Below, one piece after another: positions 40,863-50,767 of a DNA stretch of 50,767 bases; the first letter of the stretch is position 1; every line of letters begins with the position of its first letter. The notes beneath the pieces were generated by a model. It did not search any database, was not told the origin of the DNA, and was given only the letters and a program-made list of their open reading frames with translations. Source of the stretch: Chalciporus piperatus (lineage: Eukaryota; Basidiomycota; Agaricomycetes; Boletales; Boletaceae); NCBI GenBank assembly GCA_038093975.1, contig JBBPTG010000177.1:1-50767 (forward strand). Direction: 5' to 3'. Position numbers and translations under genes: made by a program.

Positions 40863-42060
40863 ATGATTTCCTACCTCTTCAGTCCAGGTATGTTGCTCAT
40901 CCACCAAGCCCAGTCCCCCACTTTTTGACTCTGGTGTATTTGCGCAGTGTCTTCCTGGCATTTGCCCCTATTTCAAGGTCAAAAACTCGATGACGAGCGA
41001 CGAGCGGTATCCATCCAACCCATTGACTGGTCCCGCCCGTCAGATTTCGCGGACTCTCCATCCCGACTTTTATCCCAGGAAACCCTTTGCTCGCGAGAAA
41101 TACGCCAAGTCCTGTCCACCAACGACCTCTACCTCGTCCTCGGCATCCATCGTTCACGACCCATCGATAGACTGACCCTCAGACGAGCTTATCTCACACG
41201 TAGCAAAGCATGCCACCCAGAGCACGTCGCGTTTCTTTCTTCCCTCCTTTTCGTGTCCTGAGAAACTATCTAGTAAATGTCCCGGGAACCCGGATGCGAC
41301 ACACGCGTTCCAGAAAGTCTCCCTAGCATACGGCGTCCTCTCGCAGCCCTCTTTAAAACGAAAATACGACTCCCGACCGAGCGGCGACCACTCCGACTTT
41401 TTAAACTCACATCCTCCCGGTCACGCAGACGAAACTCTTAAAGGCGTCCTTCTGAGTATCGTCAATGACTTTCTGGATGGTAATCTTGAAATGATACGCA
41501 CGCTACTTCGTAAGTACACAGATTCTACCAAATCTATCGCGTTCAGCTCGTTCATCACTTCGTGATTTTTTCCCCCAGAGGCCATAAGCGATCTTAACCC
41601 ATCCCTTAAACTTGGCAGCGATAACATCGACTCTGTCATCTCCGTCCTCGAAAGCATACGAAGTCGCATGCTCAGTAAGTCCTTCTGCCTCTAGCTCGCC
41701 CATGATCCAATTCTCATTCATCACCACCTACCAGCCTGTCGCGCCTGCATCCTCGCCTTACAAAACGAACTCATCCGCGTCGTCGAGCTCCAATACGCAT
41801 TCCGCCAACTCCCCTATTTCGACATCACAGGTCGTTCCCGTCTGACCATTCAACTCACCCGAATCACGCTTTCGCTCCCCGTGACACTAGAAAAGGCTAT
41901 ACAAGATTCCCAAGAAGACACGTTTGCGGACAGTGCGACGGAAAATATGGACGACAGGAACAGAGAATATGACAAGACAGCGTTGTTGCCGAGACGCGTC
42001 GTGCTCCTCATCAGAGGTATAGACGTCATTCTGGATAAAATGGAACGCGTATTGGGATAG
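40863..42060 (+). CDS. J-domain protein of basidiomycete type, role unknown
   Basis: Exons: 40863-40887, 40948-41221, 41274-41509, 41579-41674, 41735-42060 (318 residues). The J-domain starts at DLYLVLGIHRSRPIDRLTLR. HPD (residues 98-100) forms only if the second intron uses a GC donor (CCAGA|GCACGT, 41222); then HPDKCPGNPDATHAFQKVS follows. The C-terminal half (DFLDGNLEMIRTLLQAISDL, TCRACILALQNELIRVVELQ, GRSRLTIQLTRITLSLP) is helical and I do not recognise a named domain. The first 60 residues are less certain: another ATG (40990, other frame) encodes a plausible N-terminus that would need a further intron. Probably an Hsp70 partner. Confidence 0.75.
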
Positions 42061-42735
42061 GCTGTCGTTTGCCCCTATTCCCTTTGCGTTGTCACCGTCA
42101 CATCTAGTCTGGCCCCAGGTTGGTTCGTGATCATAGGTACGCGTTTCTCCGACTCTTGAGCAATGTCTGACTCTCTGGATGTTTATCAAGTTCCCGAGAG
42201 GATTTCGCACTGCACTGTATTATCCCATAGATCACATAGGTATCTAAATTAATTTCACCTTGTACAATCTAGACGTGGTTTCACTCGGAAGTGTGTTGCC
42301 TGGAATTGCAACTGATTCATGTTACACGATTAGGCTTCTTGTTAAAGGAGATCATAGGCTATCAGTCGCAGATGGTCAAAGGTAGATCGTAGACAAGACT
42401 TGACCGAGGCGATGCGGGATGAAAAAGCAAAGAAAGCGCACAAACAAACATCGAATAGTAGTGGTGGTGTATAAAAAGGAATAAGAAACCTAGACGGCAC
42501 AGAAGAGGGCCTCTGCAGAACGCTGTAAAGTACACGAACTGTCCACGGCGCGAAAGAAAAACCATCTTGGCGATCGAGTAATGAAGAAGGGAACCACAAA
42601 CTGCAGGAGAATGAAGTAATGATGGAGGTGGAATCGCTGAGAAATACGGCAAACCCGTAACGATGTAGGCTCGTGTCAATACTGCGTAGTTCGTTGGCTC
42701 TACATACACGGAAAAGAACGCCGCGAACCGGTCCA
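42061..42735. other. Convergent region between J-protein and Zn2Cys6 gene
   Basis: 675 bp. Two overlapping minus-strand frames (42362-42784, 42342-42767) are open just after the transcription-factor stop. They look like 3' UTR of that gene, with no recognised domain. A missed terminal exon cannot be excluded. Confidence 0.4.
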
Positions 42736-45700
42736 TCAGCGAAGGCGAGATAATCCCTGCAAAGCACTCACAACGTTCATCCATATTGCGCCCGTGTGGC
42801 TGTTGGGCGGAACGTTTGTCGGTAGGATTTCTTCCAGCATATAGGAGTCCTGTGATGGCTGACAGCCATACGACCCACTAGCCCCGTTGGGTTGGGCAGC
42901 AGCAGCAGCCAACAAGTGGGTATAGTCTCCGCCTCCGTCATCGTCATTGAGGGGTTCGTTTGACATCCCTTGGGCGTTGCTGATGGGGCCCATCGGGTTC
43001 TCTGGATAGAATGGGTAGAACAAGCCTGTGGGTACCTCAGCGAGCTTGTCCAGAGCTGCGGACGACATCTGGGCACCGACTTGCTTGCCAGGTGTCGTAC
43101 TTTGAGGAGATGTCCGTGAAGGGGGTCCATAAACCACAGCTCCACCCACGTTTGCCTCGCTGTACGGAGCGATAGGTGGGGTCTTTTGGTGCTGCTGTTG
43201 CATATGTAGTTGCTGGGGAGATGGCATTGACGGCGAGCTGAGAATAAGGTTTTCGGTCTCCCAGTCCAGTTCCGAGAGTAAGACTGGGTCCTTGGGAGGG
43301 CCGACGGAATGGAGGTCGACACCAAGGACCTTTTCAGCGAGTTTTGAGATCAGAGGATGACCACCGTTCAGATCTTTCCTCTCCCAGCGCCAACGGAAGC
43401 GAGGCAACATGTCTAGTGCCATCCAGACATCTTCGATCATGACTTGCCGTGAAAGACGTTCACAGTGTGACATGTGACCATATAGGATAACCATAGCCGC
43501 GATGTGGAGTGGGATGGGAGAAACGAAAAATGCGATGTCGGGGAAGCGAATGAGCTGGTTGTGAACGATGATGATGTTGTGCGAGGTGACGATTGCTAGG
43601 GTACGTGACCAATGATCAGTGGCTTGCCAGGGTAAAACTACCATCGTACTCACCATCAACAAGTGCCTTTGAACGATGCACGTAATCGAGTTCCTTCAAA
43701 TTGAATAGTGCTCTCAACAACAAGATTCTCGATATCCCAATCTTCAAAAGTGTGAGACCTTGATCCTCGGTGATATCCCGGATGAGATTTTGCCGCTTTT
43801 CCAATGGCCAATCCTCGGTGCCACCAAAGTAGTACTTGTAGCTCTCTGGCAGCTGTGTCCGGAACTCGAGCATACTCTTAATGATTCGAGTCGCGTGCCG
43901 CATCACGGCGTCCGCGCTCTTGGTTGACGGTGCATATAGAGAGTTGATGATGTCAGCTTGAATCTCTGCAACGGGATGCGAGAGCAGGAAGTGCTCAGAG
44001 AAATCGATGAGCTGACCCGTTAATGGGCGAGAAGGATGAGGGGTGTTAGAGTCTGAAGGTGCGATGGCGAGCGGTCTGCCAAGAAGGATGGACGTTCCAC
44101 GATCGTGCACCATGACAATCCCCCACAGCCGAATCCGTAGCTGTTGCTCCTCCTCTGTGAACGTGTTGTTTTGCGATGTGGGATCGTGGTGAAGACCAAG
44201 CTCTATGGCTAGCCTAACCAGACTGCCAACTAGCCGCCATAGAGAGCGACCTTGTCGCTGAAGGGATGGTTCTCAGCATCCCGCAAACATCCAGTCGGCG
44301 GACAGGACTCACCTCGGTGTACAAGTACCACTGTAACAAGATGAGCGCCTGGAGACTCGAGATAGTGACACGGAGGTGGGGTTTGATGGTAAGAGCGCGA
44401 TCGAAAAACTCGTGATGCTCGGGCCATTCGTTTGGCAGAAGCTTCTTGGTCAACATGGGACCGTCACTGGGGCCCTTGAGACCGTTGTCCATCATAGTTG
44501 CCTTGTGGTTGAGTTCGCTCAACGTGCCGAGCGCAAGGATGAAGTACAAGCTGCAAATATAACCCAAATCATGCTGGATGTTCTCCATGTCGTAGAGTGC
44601 ATTGAGCCGGCGTTCAAAGTCGGAGCGGAAGAAGACCGGTCTGTGAACGTTGAGATGAGAAAAGTAAACGTTGACCATCTTGTTGACCATCTTCCTATCT
44701 TTCGGCAGCCATATGGTGAGCTTAAATGCCGTTGTGGACGGACCGCCCGTGTTTGAGATTGAAACGGAAATAGAGAGCCACTTTGAAGGATCACGCGGGA
44801 CTGATGACTCTGAGATATACTGATCGCGACCTGATGTGAGACCGTTGGATCCGACGGCGAGATCCTCCCTGTCGCTGGATGCATTGACCTGGGTTTCACT
44901 CATGATCAGAGGATGTACGCCGAAGCTCTTGGCGATGGCCTAGAAGGTGAGGTGAGGTAATTAGTCATGAATGTGACGGAAGGTGAAGTCAACAGGAGAG
45001 CATACCCTGGTGTCAGACATGTCGAGAGATTGTGGATCCTGGCCCTTGACTTCGACAGAAGCAGCTGGGGGTGGGGGCTGCGGGGCAGGTGGAGGTTGTA
45101 TCTGATGATGAGGGGGTTGGATATGTTGAGGGGGCGGTGGTGGGAAGCCGGGGTGCATGTGAGGGCCATAGGTGCCTGGAGGGCCGGGGATGGGGATGTG
45201 TGGTGGGTAGGGACCGTAGATTGGGACGCCGGGGTGGGGATAGCCGGGGGGAGGGACTAATGGTGCGTAATAGGGAGAGCCCGGCGGGGGAGGGCCGGCA
45301 TGACCTGGGAACTGGGAGCCCTGAAAATCGGGAGCGAGCTGAACAGCGTTGTCAACCTCGATACCTTCGCGTGCGCAAATGTCCTCGAGATTTGCGAGAT
45401 TGAAACCGGGGAGACGTCGTTTAAGGAGAGCATCGCACAGTGCGATCTGACGTTCGATAAAATCTGAATGACCACGGAGAGTGAGCGTCTGTCTGTGTCT
45501 GTCTTCCTGCTGGCACGGTACGCCCGCTGTTGCACATGCGGTACATTTTGGATGTTTTGAGTCGCACTGGGATATGTCGAGGGAGGTGAGACAGGCGAAC
45601 GGAGATTTGCGGTCGGTAGTCACCGACGGGACTTGCCTTAATTTTCTTGCTCCTGCATCGTGCGCAAGCCTCATGGGAGCGTCTGAGACGTCTTGGCTCT

Positions 45701-45846
45701 GAAGGTGAGGAGACGTCGTCTGAGCCAGACTCTGGTTTTCTGCGTTTCTTGTGGGACTGGGAGGGCGCTTGTTGCTGGGATGGCTGTTGAGGCTGCTGCT
45801 GTTGTTGTTGTTGAGGTTGTTGTTGAGGCTGCTGACGGTGATCCAT
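42736..45846 (-). CDS. Zn2Cys6 fungal transcription factor with fungal_trans (MHR) domain
   Basis: Exons: 45846-45637, 45566-45006, 44939-44313, 44257-43654, 43595-42736 (953 residues; an ATG at 45903 would add 19). A Gln-rich start and a basic stretch lead to the zinc cluster, whose Cys residues are 61, 64, 71, 78, 81 and 88 (CARCRSKKIKC ... CTAC ... C). Cys71 is gained only by splicing the first intron from a GC donor (AAG|GCAAGT, 45636). A coiled coil and a Pro-rich linker follow. The middle homology region runs from VYFSHLNVHRPVFFRSDFE through LWRLVGSLVRLAIELGLHHD. The C-terminus is Gln/Pro/Ala-rich. It should bind CGG-type DNA sites; targets are not predictable here. Confidence 0.88.
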
Positions 45847-46066
45847 TTGTAGAGGAGAGTGAATGAGATTGAGGTCAGAGTGTGGAGGGAGGATGTGGGT
45901 CATCGCTGATGGCGGTGATCTCCCTCTGCGTTGTTGACCCCAGCGCCGCGCTCGATCTGCCCTGTCTCTACACTCCTTTGTTGATGCTTGCCGACTTCAC
46001 ACGCAATTCAATTTTAATTATTTATCAAATCATCCCCCCCCCTCTCTCCCTCTCTCCCATTCAGCG

Positions 46067-47324
46067 ATGCATCACTCAAACCCGTCCGAATACACTCTGC
46101 TATCCGTACCTGCACAATCCGAATCTGACCCCCTCATACCAGACCACTCCCATCCCACACAAACAGACCAACACTCCTCCTCCCGTCTCCTCTTCAGAGC
46201 TACCATCAGGATGGCTGCCCTCTTCCTCTTCTCCACCCTCATCCTAGGCGGTACTCTCTTCCTCGCCCTCCCTTCCCTACAACCGTAAGCATCCCTTCCC
46301 CTACCCTTCCCTCATTCTCACACCCCAATTCAGTGACGACCGCCCTTTGCTGCGCATACCCAAATCTTTCGATGATCTCAAGGCACTCAACGGCCTTCTT
46401 AAGAGGTACCGTGATATCTACCCAGCACGCATCGCCATCTGTTATGTCACAACCTATCTATTGTACGTCCCTCGCTATCCAACTTTCCTTCTCCTTGACA
46501 CTCCCTCTAGCCTCCAGGCCTTCTCCCTTCCAGGGTCCATGTACCTCGCCATCCTCGGCGGTGCAGTTTGGGGCGTCCCCATCGCTCTTCCCCTCGCCTG
46601 CACGTGCGTCGCAACCGGTGCTACCCTATGTTACCTCATCAGTGCTGCTTTCGGCCCTGCTCTTCTCACCCTTCCCAAGTGGAAATCCCGTCTCGATAAA
46701 TGGTCAACCAAGCTAGCACATCAGAAAGACAACATCTTTTCATTCCTCATCATCCTCCGCATAGCACCACTACCACCTCACTGGGTCATTAACATCGTAT
46801 GTCCCCACGTCGGTATCCGTTTACTTCCCTTTTGGACGAGCACCTGGTTCGGTGTATTCGGCACCTCCGTCATTCATACGACCATCGGCGGAGGTCTCGA
46901 CGAAATGACTTCCGCTGACGATTTCCATCTCGTTTCCTGGAAGAACTTTGTATTGTTGTCTGCCGTCGTCGTCGGCGTCTTGATTCCCGTTGCCTTGCGT
47001 TACTTTTTCGAACCACAAGCATCCTCCGCCACAGACGTCGAACAAGGTGAAAACTTGGAACCAGTGTTCCCTGAACACGATCACCACGTTCTTGCCGTCG
47101 GACCTGCGCCTCTTTCACAGAAGCAAACGTCCCTCCCACTCGGCACTGCTTATGTTGAGCAAGTGACCACATTCTATGCGGACGAAGAAACCGAAGTGGA
47201 GGATGAGGATGGTGACGACGTCGACGACTACAACGACGACGATGTAATATTAGAGGCAGGTCCAGCCATCGTCATCAAGTCGAAAGACGAAGCCGCGAGC
47301 AGCTCGGGAAGCGCCGCAATTTGA
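46067..47324 (+). CDS. TMEM41/VTT (DedA, SNARE-associated Golgi) family membrane protein
   Basis: Exons: 46067-46284, 46334-46462, 46511-47324 (386 residues). A soluble Ser/Pro-rich N-terminus precedes the first membrane segment (MAALFLFSTLILGGTLFLAL). The VTT core follows: FSLPGSMYLAILGGAVWGVP, then FLIILRIAPLPPHWVINIVC and FWTSTWFGVFGTSVIHTTIG. This is the pattern of TMEM41A/B-like proteins, which act in the ER as phospholipid scramblases. The C-terminus is acidic (EVEDEDGDDVDDYNDDD) and probably cytosolic. It diverges from the Zn2Cys6 gene over about 220 bp. Confidence 0.85.
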
Positions 47325-47761
47325 CATACTCCCTAATAGAAACGATCTACAATCTCGTTGTGTCGCTATACTATACTCCCGATGTGCAGTTGTACACCTA
47401 CCATGTATGATGACTATAATATCTCATCCCCAGTGAAAAACGGTTATGTGGAGTTATGTTCTGAAATGTTATGTTATGAATTTGGCATTATTTGTCTGTT
47501 GAGATCTGCGCATGTATGATCGAGGTCGTTTACAATTAACACACGCCAACACATCGCCAACGCATCGTCGACTCTCAACGCGAACGTGCCATCGCACCAA
47601 TAGCATTGCCAGCGCAATGCAACGTAATGGCGATGGCGATGCTACTGGCACAATGGCCTAGCTATACCAATATGGGTCGCCTCGTGTACAAGGCATGTAC
47701 TCTCCTACTAATACCGTGCTTTCCCCAAGCTTTCCCTACACTCTCTCGTCCTCCCCCTGCC
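47325..47761. other. Region upstream of the CACTA-like transposase
   Basis: 437 bp. The left boundary of the transposon should lie here, but no CACTA terminus was found. Repeated GCGATGGCGATG / CCATCGC / GCCAACGCATCG words between about 47540 and 47645 could be subterminal repeats that bind transposase. This is an inference only. Confidence 0.35.
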
Positions 47762-50700
47762 ATGGACTCGGAACGGCTCAATTGTGTTTGTCTGCAGTAC
47801 AACTTTGGCCAACCACACCCCGTTTCGACCGCTACATGGTATCGGCATCTTAAAGAAGCCAAATCAGATGAAGAGCGTCAGCGGATGCAAGAAGCTGTGA
47901 AACCGAAGCGTGCACCAGCTCGGAGACGCACCAACGCTCCCCCAGCCGAGAAAAGGCCTCTCGAAGAGAATGATCCCGAGCAGGCTTCGGGATCCAACAA
48001 ACGAGGGCGCTCAGAGGTAAATTTTGTTCCTAGTATCTATCAGTTTTCCATCGCCGCTAAACAGCTTGAACTATAGACACGCTCGCCTTCACCACCTCCG
48101 TACCCTCCCGGGAGTCCTCCTCAGACCCCACCGCCTCTCGACCCTCCCATCAGTCCCGCTCAGACCCCACCGCCTCCAGATCCTCCCCAAACTCCTCCTC
48201 AGACCCCACCGCCTCCAGATCCGAGTCCTCCCCAAACTCCTCCCCAAACTCCTCCCCAAACTCCTCCCCACACTCCTCCCCCTCCGGACTCACCTCAGCA
48301 GGCGCACCAAGATGCTCAAATCCACTATGACCGTAGACTCCGTCCAGACGTTGACGTTGACGAGCTCACCCGTCTAGCGCGATTCAAGCCTATGGCTGAC
48401 ACTATGTCCTTTATCAATGCGCTCCGACATGCTTCCTTGTCAGACGAGGTTGCACATCTTGGTGAGCAAGCACTAGACAGGCTTCGTGCGCCGCCTGCTG
48501 TTCCCCTTGTCATCGAAAATCCTGGTGTACGACACAGCATCTCAACGTATCTCGCACTTGAACATGCCTCTCAGGCAGCATATGAAGCTGTTGCTCGTTC
48601 GGTTGCGCGGAACTTTGGACAGGCACCTGGTGCTCAAGATGTTCTTAGCTTTCACCAAGTCGAGACACTCATCCGTATCCACACCGGCGTTGAGCCAATC
48701 CTTCACAACATGTGTCCCAACACATGTCACGCATTCACTGGCCCGTTTAGCAACTTGGACAGATGCTCCATCTGCCGTACTTCTCGCTGGAATGAACAAA
48801 AACTTCAAGGCTCCAGAGGACGTATTAAGGTTCCCGCCCAACAATTCACAACCATCCCGCTCGGTCCCCAGTTGCAAGCACGTTCCCGCAGTCCTCAGAG
48901 CGCTCGCGAAATGCAGTATCTTTGGCAACGTGCCCAATCAGTTCTCGACCGGCTTCGACGCTCCCCTGATGACGGAATCCCCATTATCGATGATATTGTG
49001 ATGGGATGGGATTTTCTGGGTGCGGTCCTCGATGGAGACATCACCGAGAAGGACCTCGTACTCATGATATCTATAGACGGTGCTCAGCTGTACGAAAGCA
49101 AGCAATCAGACTGCTGGATGTATATTTGGATCCTCGTTAACCTCCCTCCCGACAAACGCTATCTGAAACTCAATGTTTTACCCGGCGGATTCATACCCGG
49201 CCCGAAGAAGCCGAAGAACGTCGACTCATTTCTCTTCCCCGGTTTTCATCATCTCGCAGCTCTTCAGCGTGAAGGCCTATCTATGTGGGACCCCCTCACG
49301 GACTCCCGGTATATCTCCCAACTCTATCTATTGTTCACAACGGCAGACGGTCCCGGTCTTGTATACTTTGATGGCATGGTTGGTCATAGTGGCAAAAACG
49401 GATGCCGGCTTTACTGCGGTCTTTTAGGACGCCGCAAGGATGGTGGTACCCACTACTATCCAGCTCTCCTCTCCCCTCGTGACCACGTCGTCCCCGGTTG
49501 CGACCATCCCGATATCAATGTCATGGAAGTACCTGCGGGGGGAGCTGCTGACTATGCTGAAAACCTTCACACGATCACCGCCGTTCTAAATCAGACACAC
49601 TGGAACCGGACGAAGACAGATACTGGACTTACAAAGCCCCCGCTTATTCTTGGCCTCAATCCCCGACGTTCCCTCGGTGTTCCGTTGTGCATGACTACAG
49701 ACGTTATGCACCTCGCTGGGAATGTGTCCGATATCCTTCTCTCGCTGTGGCGCGGTTCGCTTGACGTTGGACCTCATGATGACAAGGCCACCTGGGACTG
49801 GGCCGTACTCAAGGACAACAACAATTGGACGAACCACGGCAAGCAAGTCGAGGAAGCTGGCAAATACCTTCCGGGTTCCTTTGACCGTAAACCCCGCAAC
49901 ATCGCTGAAAAAATCAACACGCAATACAAGACGTGGGAGTTTCATCTTTATACTTTCGGTCTCGCACCTATCCTTCTCTATGGCCTTCTACCCCTCAAGT
50001 ATTGGAGGAACTTTTGCACCCTCGTCCGAGGCTTTCAGATTATGTGCCAACACTCTATTACGCTACAGCAACTACAGGACGCGCACATTCTCCTTTCTTC
50101 GTGGGAACGCGACTTCGAACTCATCTACTATCAGCTCAAACACGATCGCATCCACTTCATTCGTCCAGCCGTTCATCAAGTCGTCCATCTCGTGACGGAA
50201 TGTATTCTCAAAGGTCCACCTATCTGTTACGCTCAATGGACGATGGAAAGGACTATCGGTAATCTTGGCCAAGAAATTCGCCAACCCTCTCGCCCTTACG
50301 CAAATCTCGCGCGGGAGGGTGTCCGGCGTTGTCAAGTCAACGCGCTGATCTCCATCCTTCCTGAGTTGAACGAGCCTCCAAAGCCCCTCCCTCGTGGTGC
50401 GATTGACCTCGGAGATGGTTACGCACTCCTTCGTAAACGCTCTAGATATGCAAGCCTCCCAAATCCCCCTCTCGTCCCCCTCGTCTCTGCGCTTCTTTCC
50501 GAAGGCCAAGACATGCCGAGGATCACGAAATGGGCCAGATTACAACTTCCGAACGGTCAGAAAGCACGTTCCGTTTGGAGGGAGAGTCTCATGGACCCAG
50601 ACCGCCTTCGAGTCTCTCGCAATGTCAAGGTAATTTTATTTTTTCGTTTGATATGATCTACTAACGAACTTTCTTCCAGTTACGATATGAGGGTGGGATC

Positions 50701-50767
50701 CGTTGCGGAGAAGTCCAATATTTCACGCAGATCGCCGTCAAGACCTTTGAAGGTGGATGGACATTCC
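47762..50767 (+). CDS. CACTA-like (Tnp2/EnSpm-type) transposase, cut by right window edge
   Basis: Exons: 47762-48016, 48077-50629, 50680 to beyond 50767. Exon 1 encodes a Cys-containing start (NCVCLQYNFGQPHPVSTATW) and a basic nuclear-targeting region. Exon 2 opens with a Pro-rich PPQTPP repeat tract (about 48,100-48,300). A Cys-rich block follows (CPNTCHAF, then DRCSICRTSRW). The tnp2-like catalytic core starts at LVLMISIDGAQLYESKQSDC, continues with WILVNLPPDKRYLKLNVLPG, and includes GFIPGPKKPKNVDSFLFPGF and TTDVMHLAGN. All frames are open and the introns canonical, so it may be recent and functional. The C-terminus and 3' end are outside the window. Confidence 0.82.

Noticed and set aside
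42342..42784. Two minus-strand ORFs of about 140 codons after the Zn2Cys6 gene
   Set aside because: No domain and no convincing splice link to the last exon; best explained as 3' UTR.
48089..48271. Minus-strand Arg/Gly/Leu repeat ORF
   Set aside because: It is the antisense of the PPQTPP tandem repeat in the transposase.

Overview
The window looks like nuclear DNA of a mushroom-forming basidiomycete (Agaricomycetes). Genes are dense, on both strands, and split by many 47-70 bp introns. The protein set is fungal, and the repeats are Ty3/gypsy LTR elements plus CACTA-like and IS630/Tc1-like DNA transposons. No rRNA, tRNA or CRISPR array was recognised. All exon models below were built by hand; exon lengths sum to whole codons in every complete model.

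Left part (1-15.3 kb), nested transposons. Three copies of one Ty3/gypsy family are present. Copy 1 (+) enters from the left edge and is cut inside integrase at 4660, exactly where the 560-bp 5' LTR of copy 2 (+) begins. Copy 2 is cut in its RNase H region at 9599 and joined tail-to-tail to copy 3 (-), whose 5' LTR ends at 14620 inside an IS630/Tc1-like transposase gene. Copies 2 and 3 thus form a ~4.94-kb inverted repeat with an 81-bp spacer and an LTR promoter at each outer end. The element has an ATG-less leader ORF with a candidate +1 frameshift at its stop, then gag, then pol reached through a -1 slippery site. A GC-rich direct repeat and a ~61-bp minisatellite lie at 15.6-16.4 kb.

Middle (16.9-35 kb), single-copy housekeeping genes: a secreted GH79 glucuronidase-like enzyme (-), ribosomal stalk protein P0 (+), a ZNF830-like zinc-finger protein (+), heme o synthase COX10 (-), U1-70K (+), a homeodomain protein (+), small TIM chaperone TIM13 (-), ribosome-biogenesis J-protein JJJ1 (+), splicing factor PRP18 (-), COX subunit VIb/COX12 (+) and AP-3 beta adaptin (+).

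Right (35-50.8 kb): a 20-exon CWH43 homologue (-), a CobW-type GTPase (+), a basidiomycete J-domain protein (+), a Zn2Cys6 transcription factor (-), a TMEM41/VTT membrane protein (+) and a CACTA-like transposase (+) running off the right edge.

Main things to follow up: the LTR-bounded hairpin locus, which could act as a natural RNAi trigger against its own family; the apparent recoding signals (+1 then -1) in the retroelement; and a surplus of GC-AG introns. Six of about 81 modelled introns need a GC donor, and in two cases an invariant motif (HPD of a J-domain, the Zn2Cys6 cluster) forces the choice.
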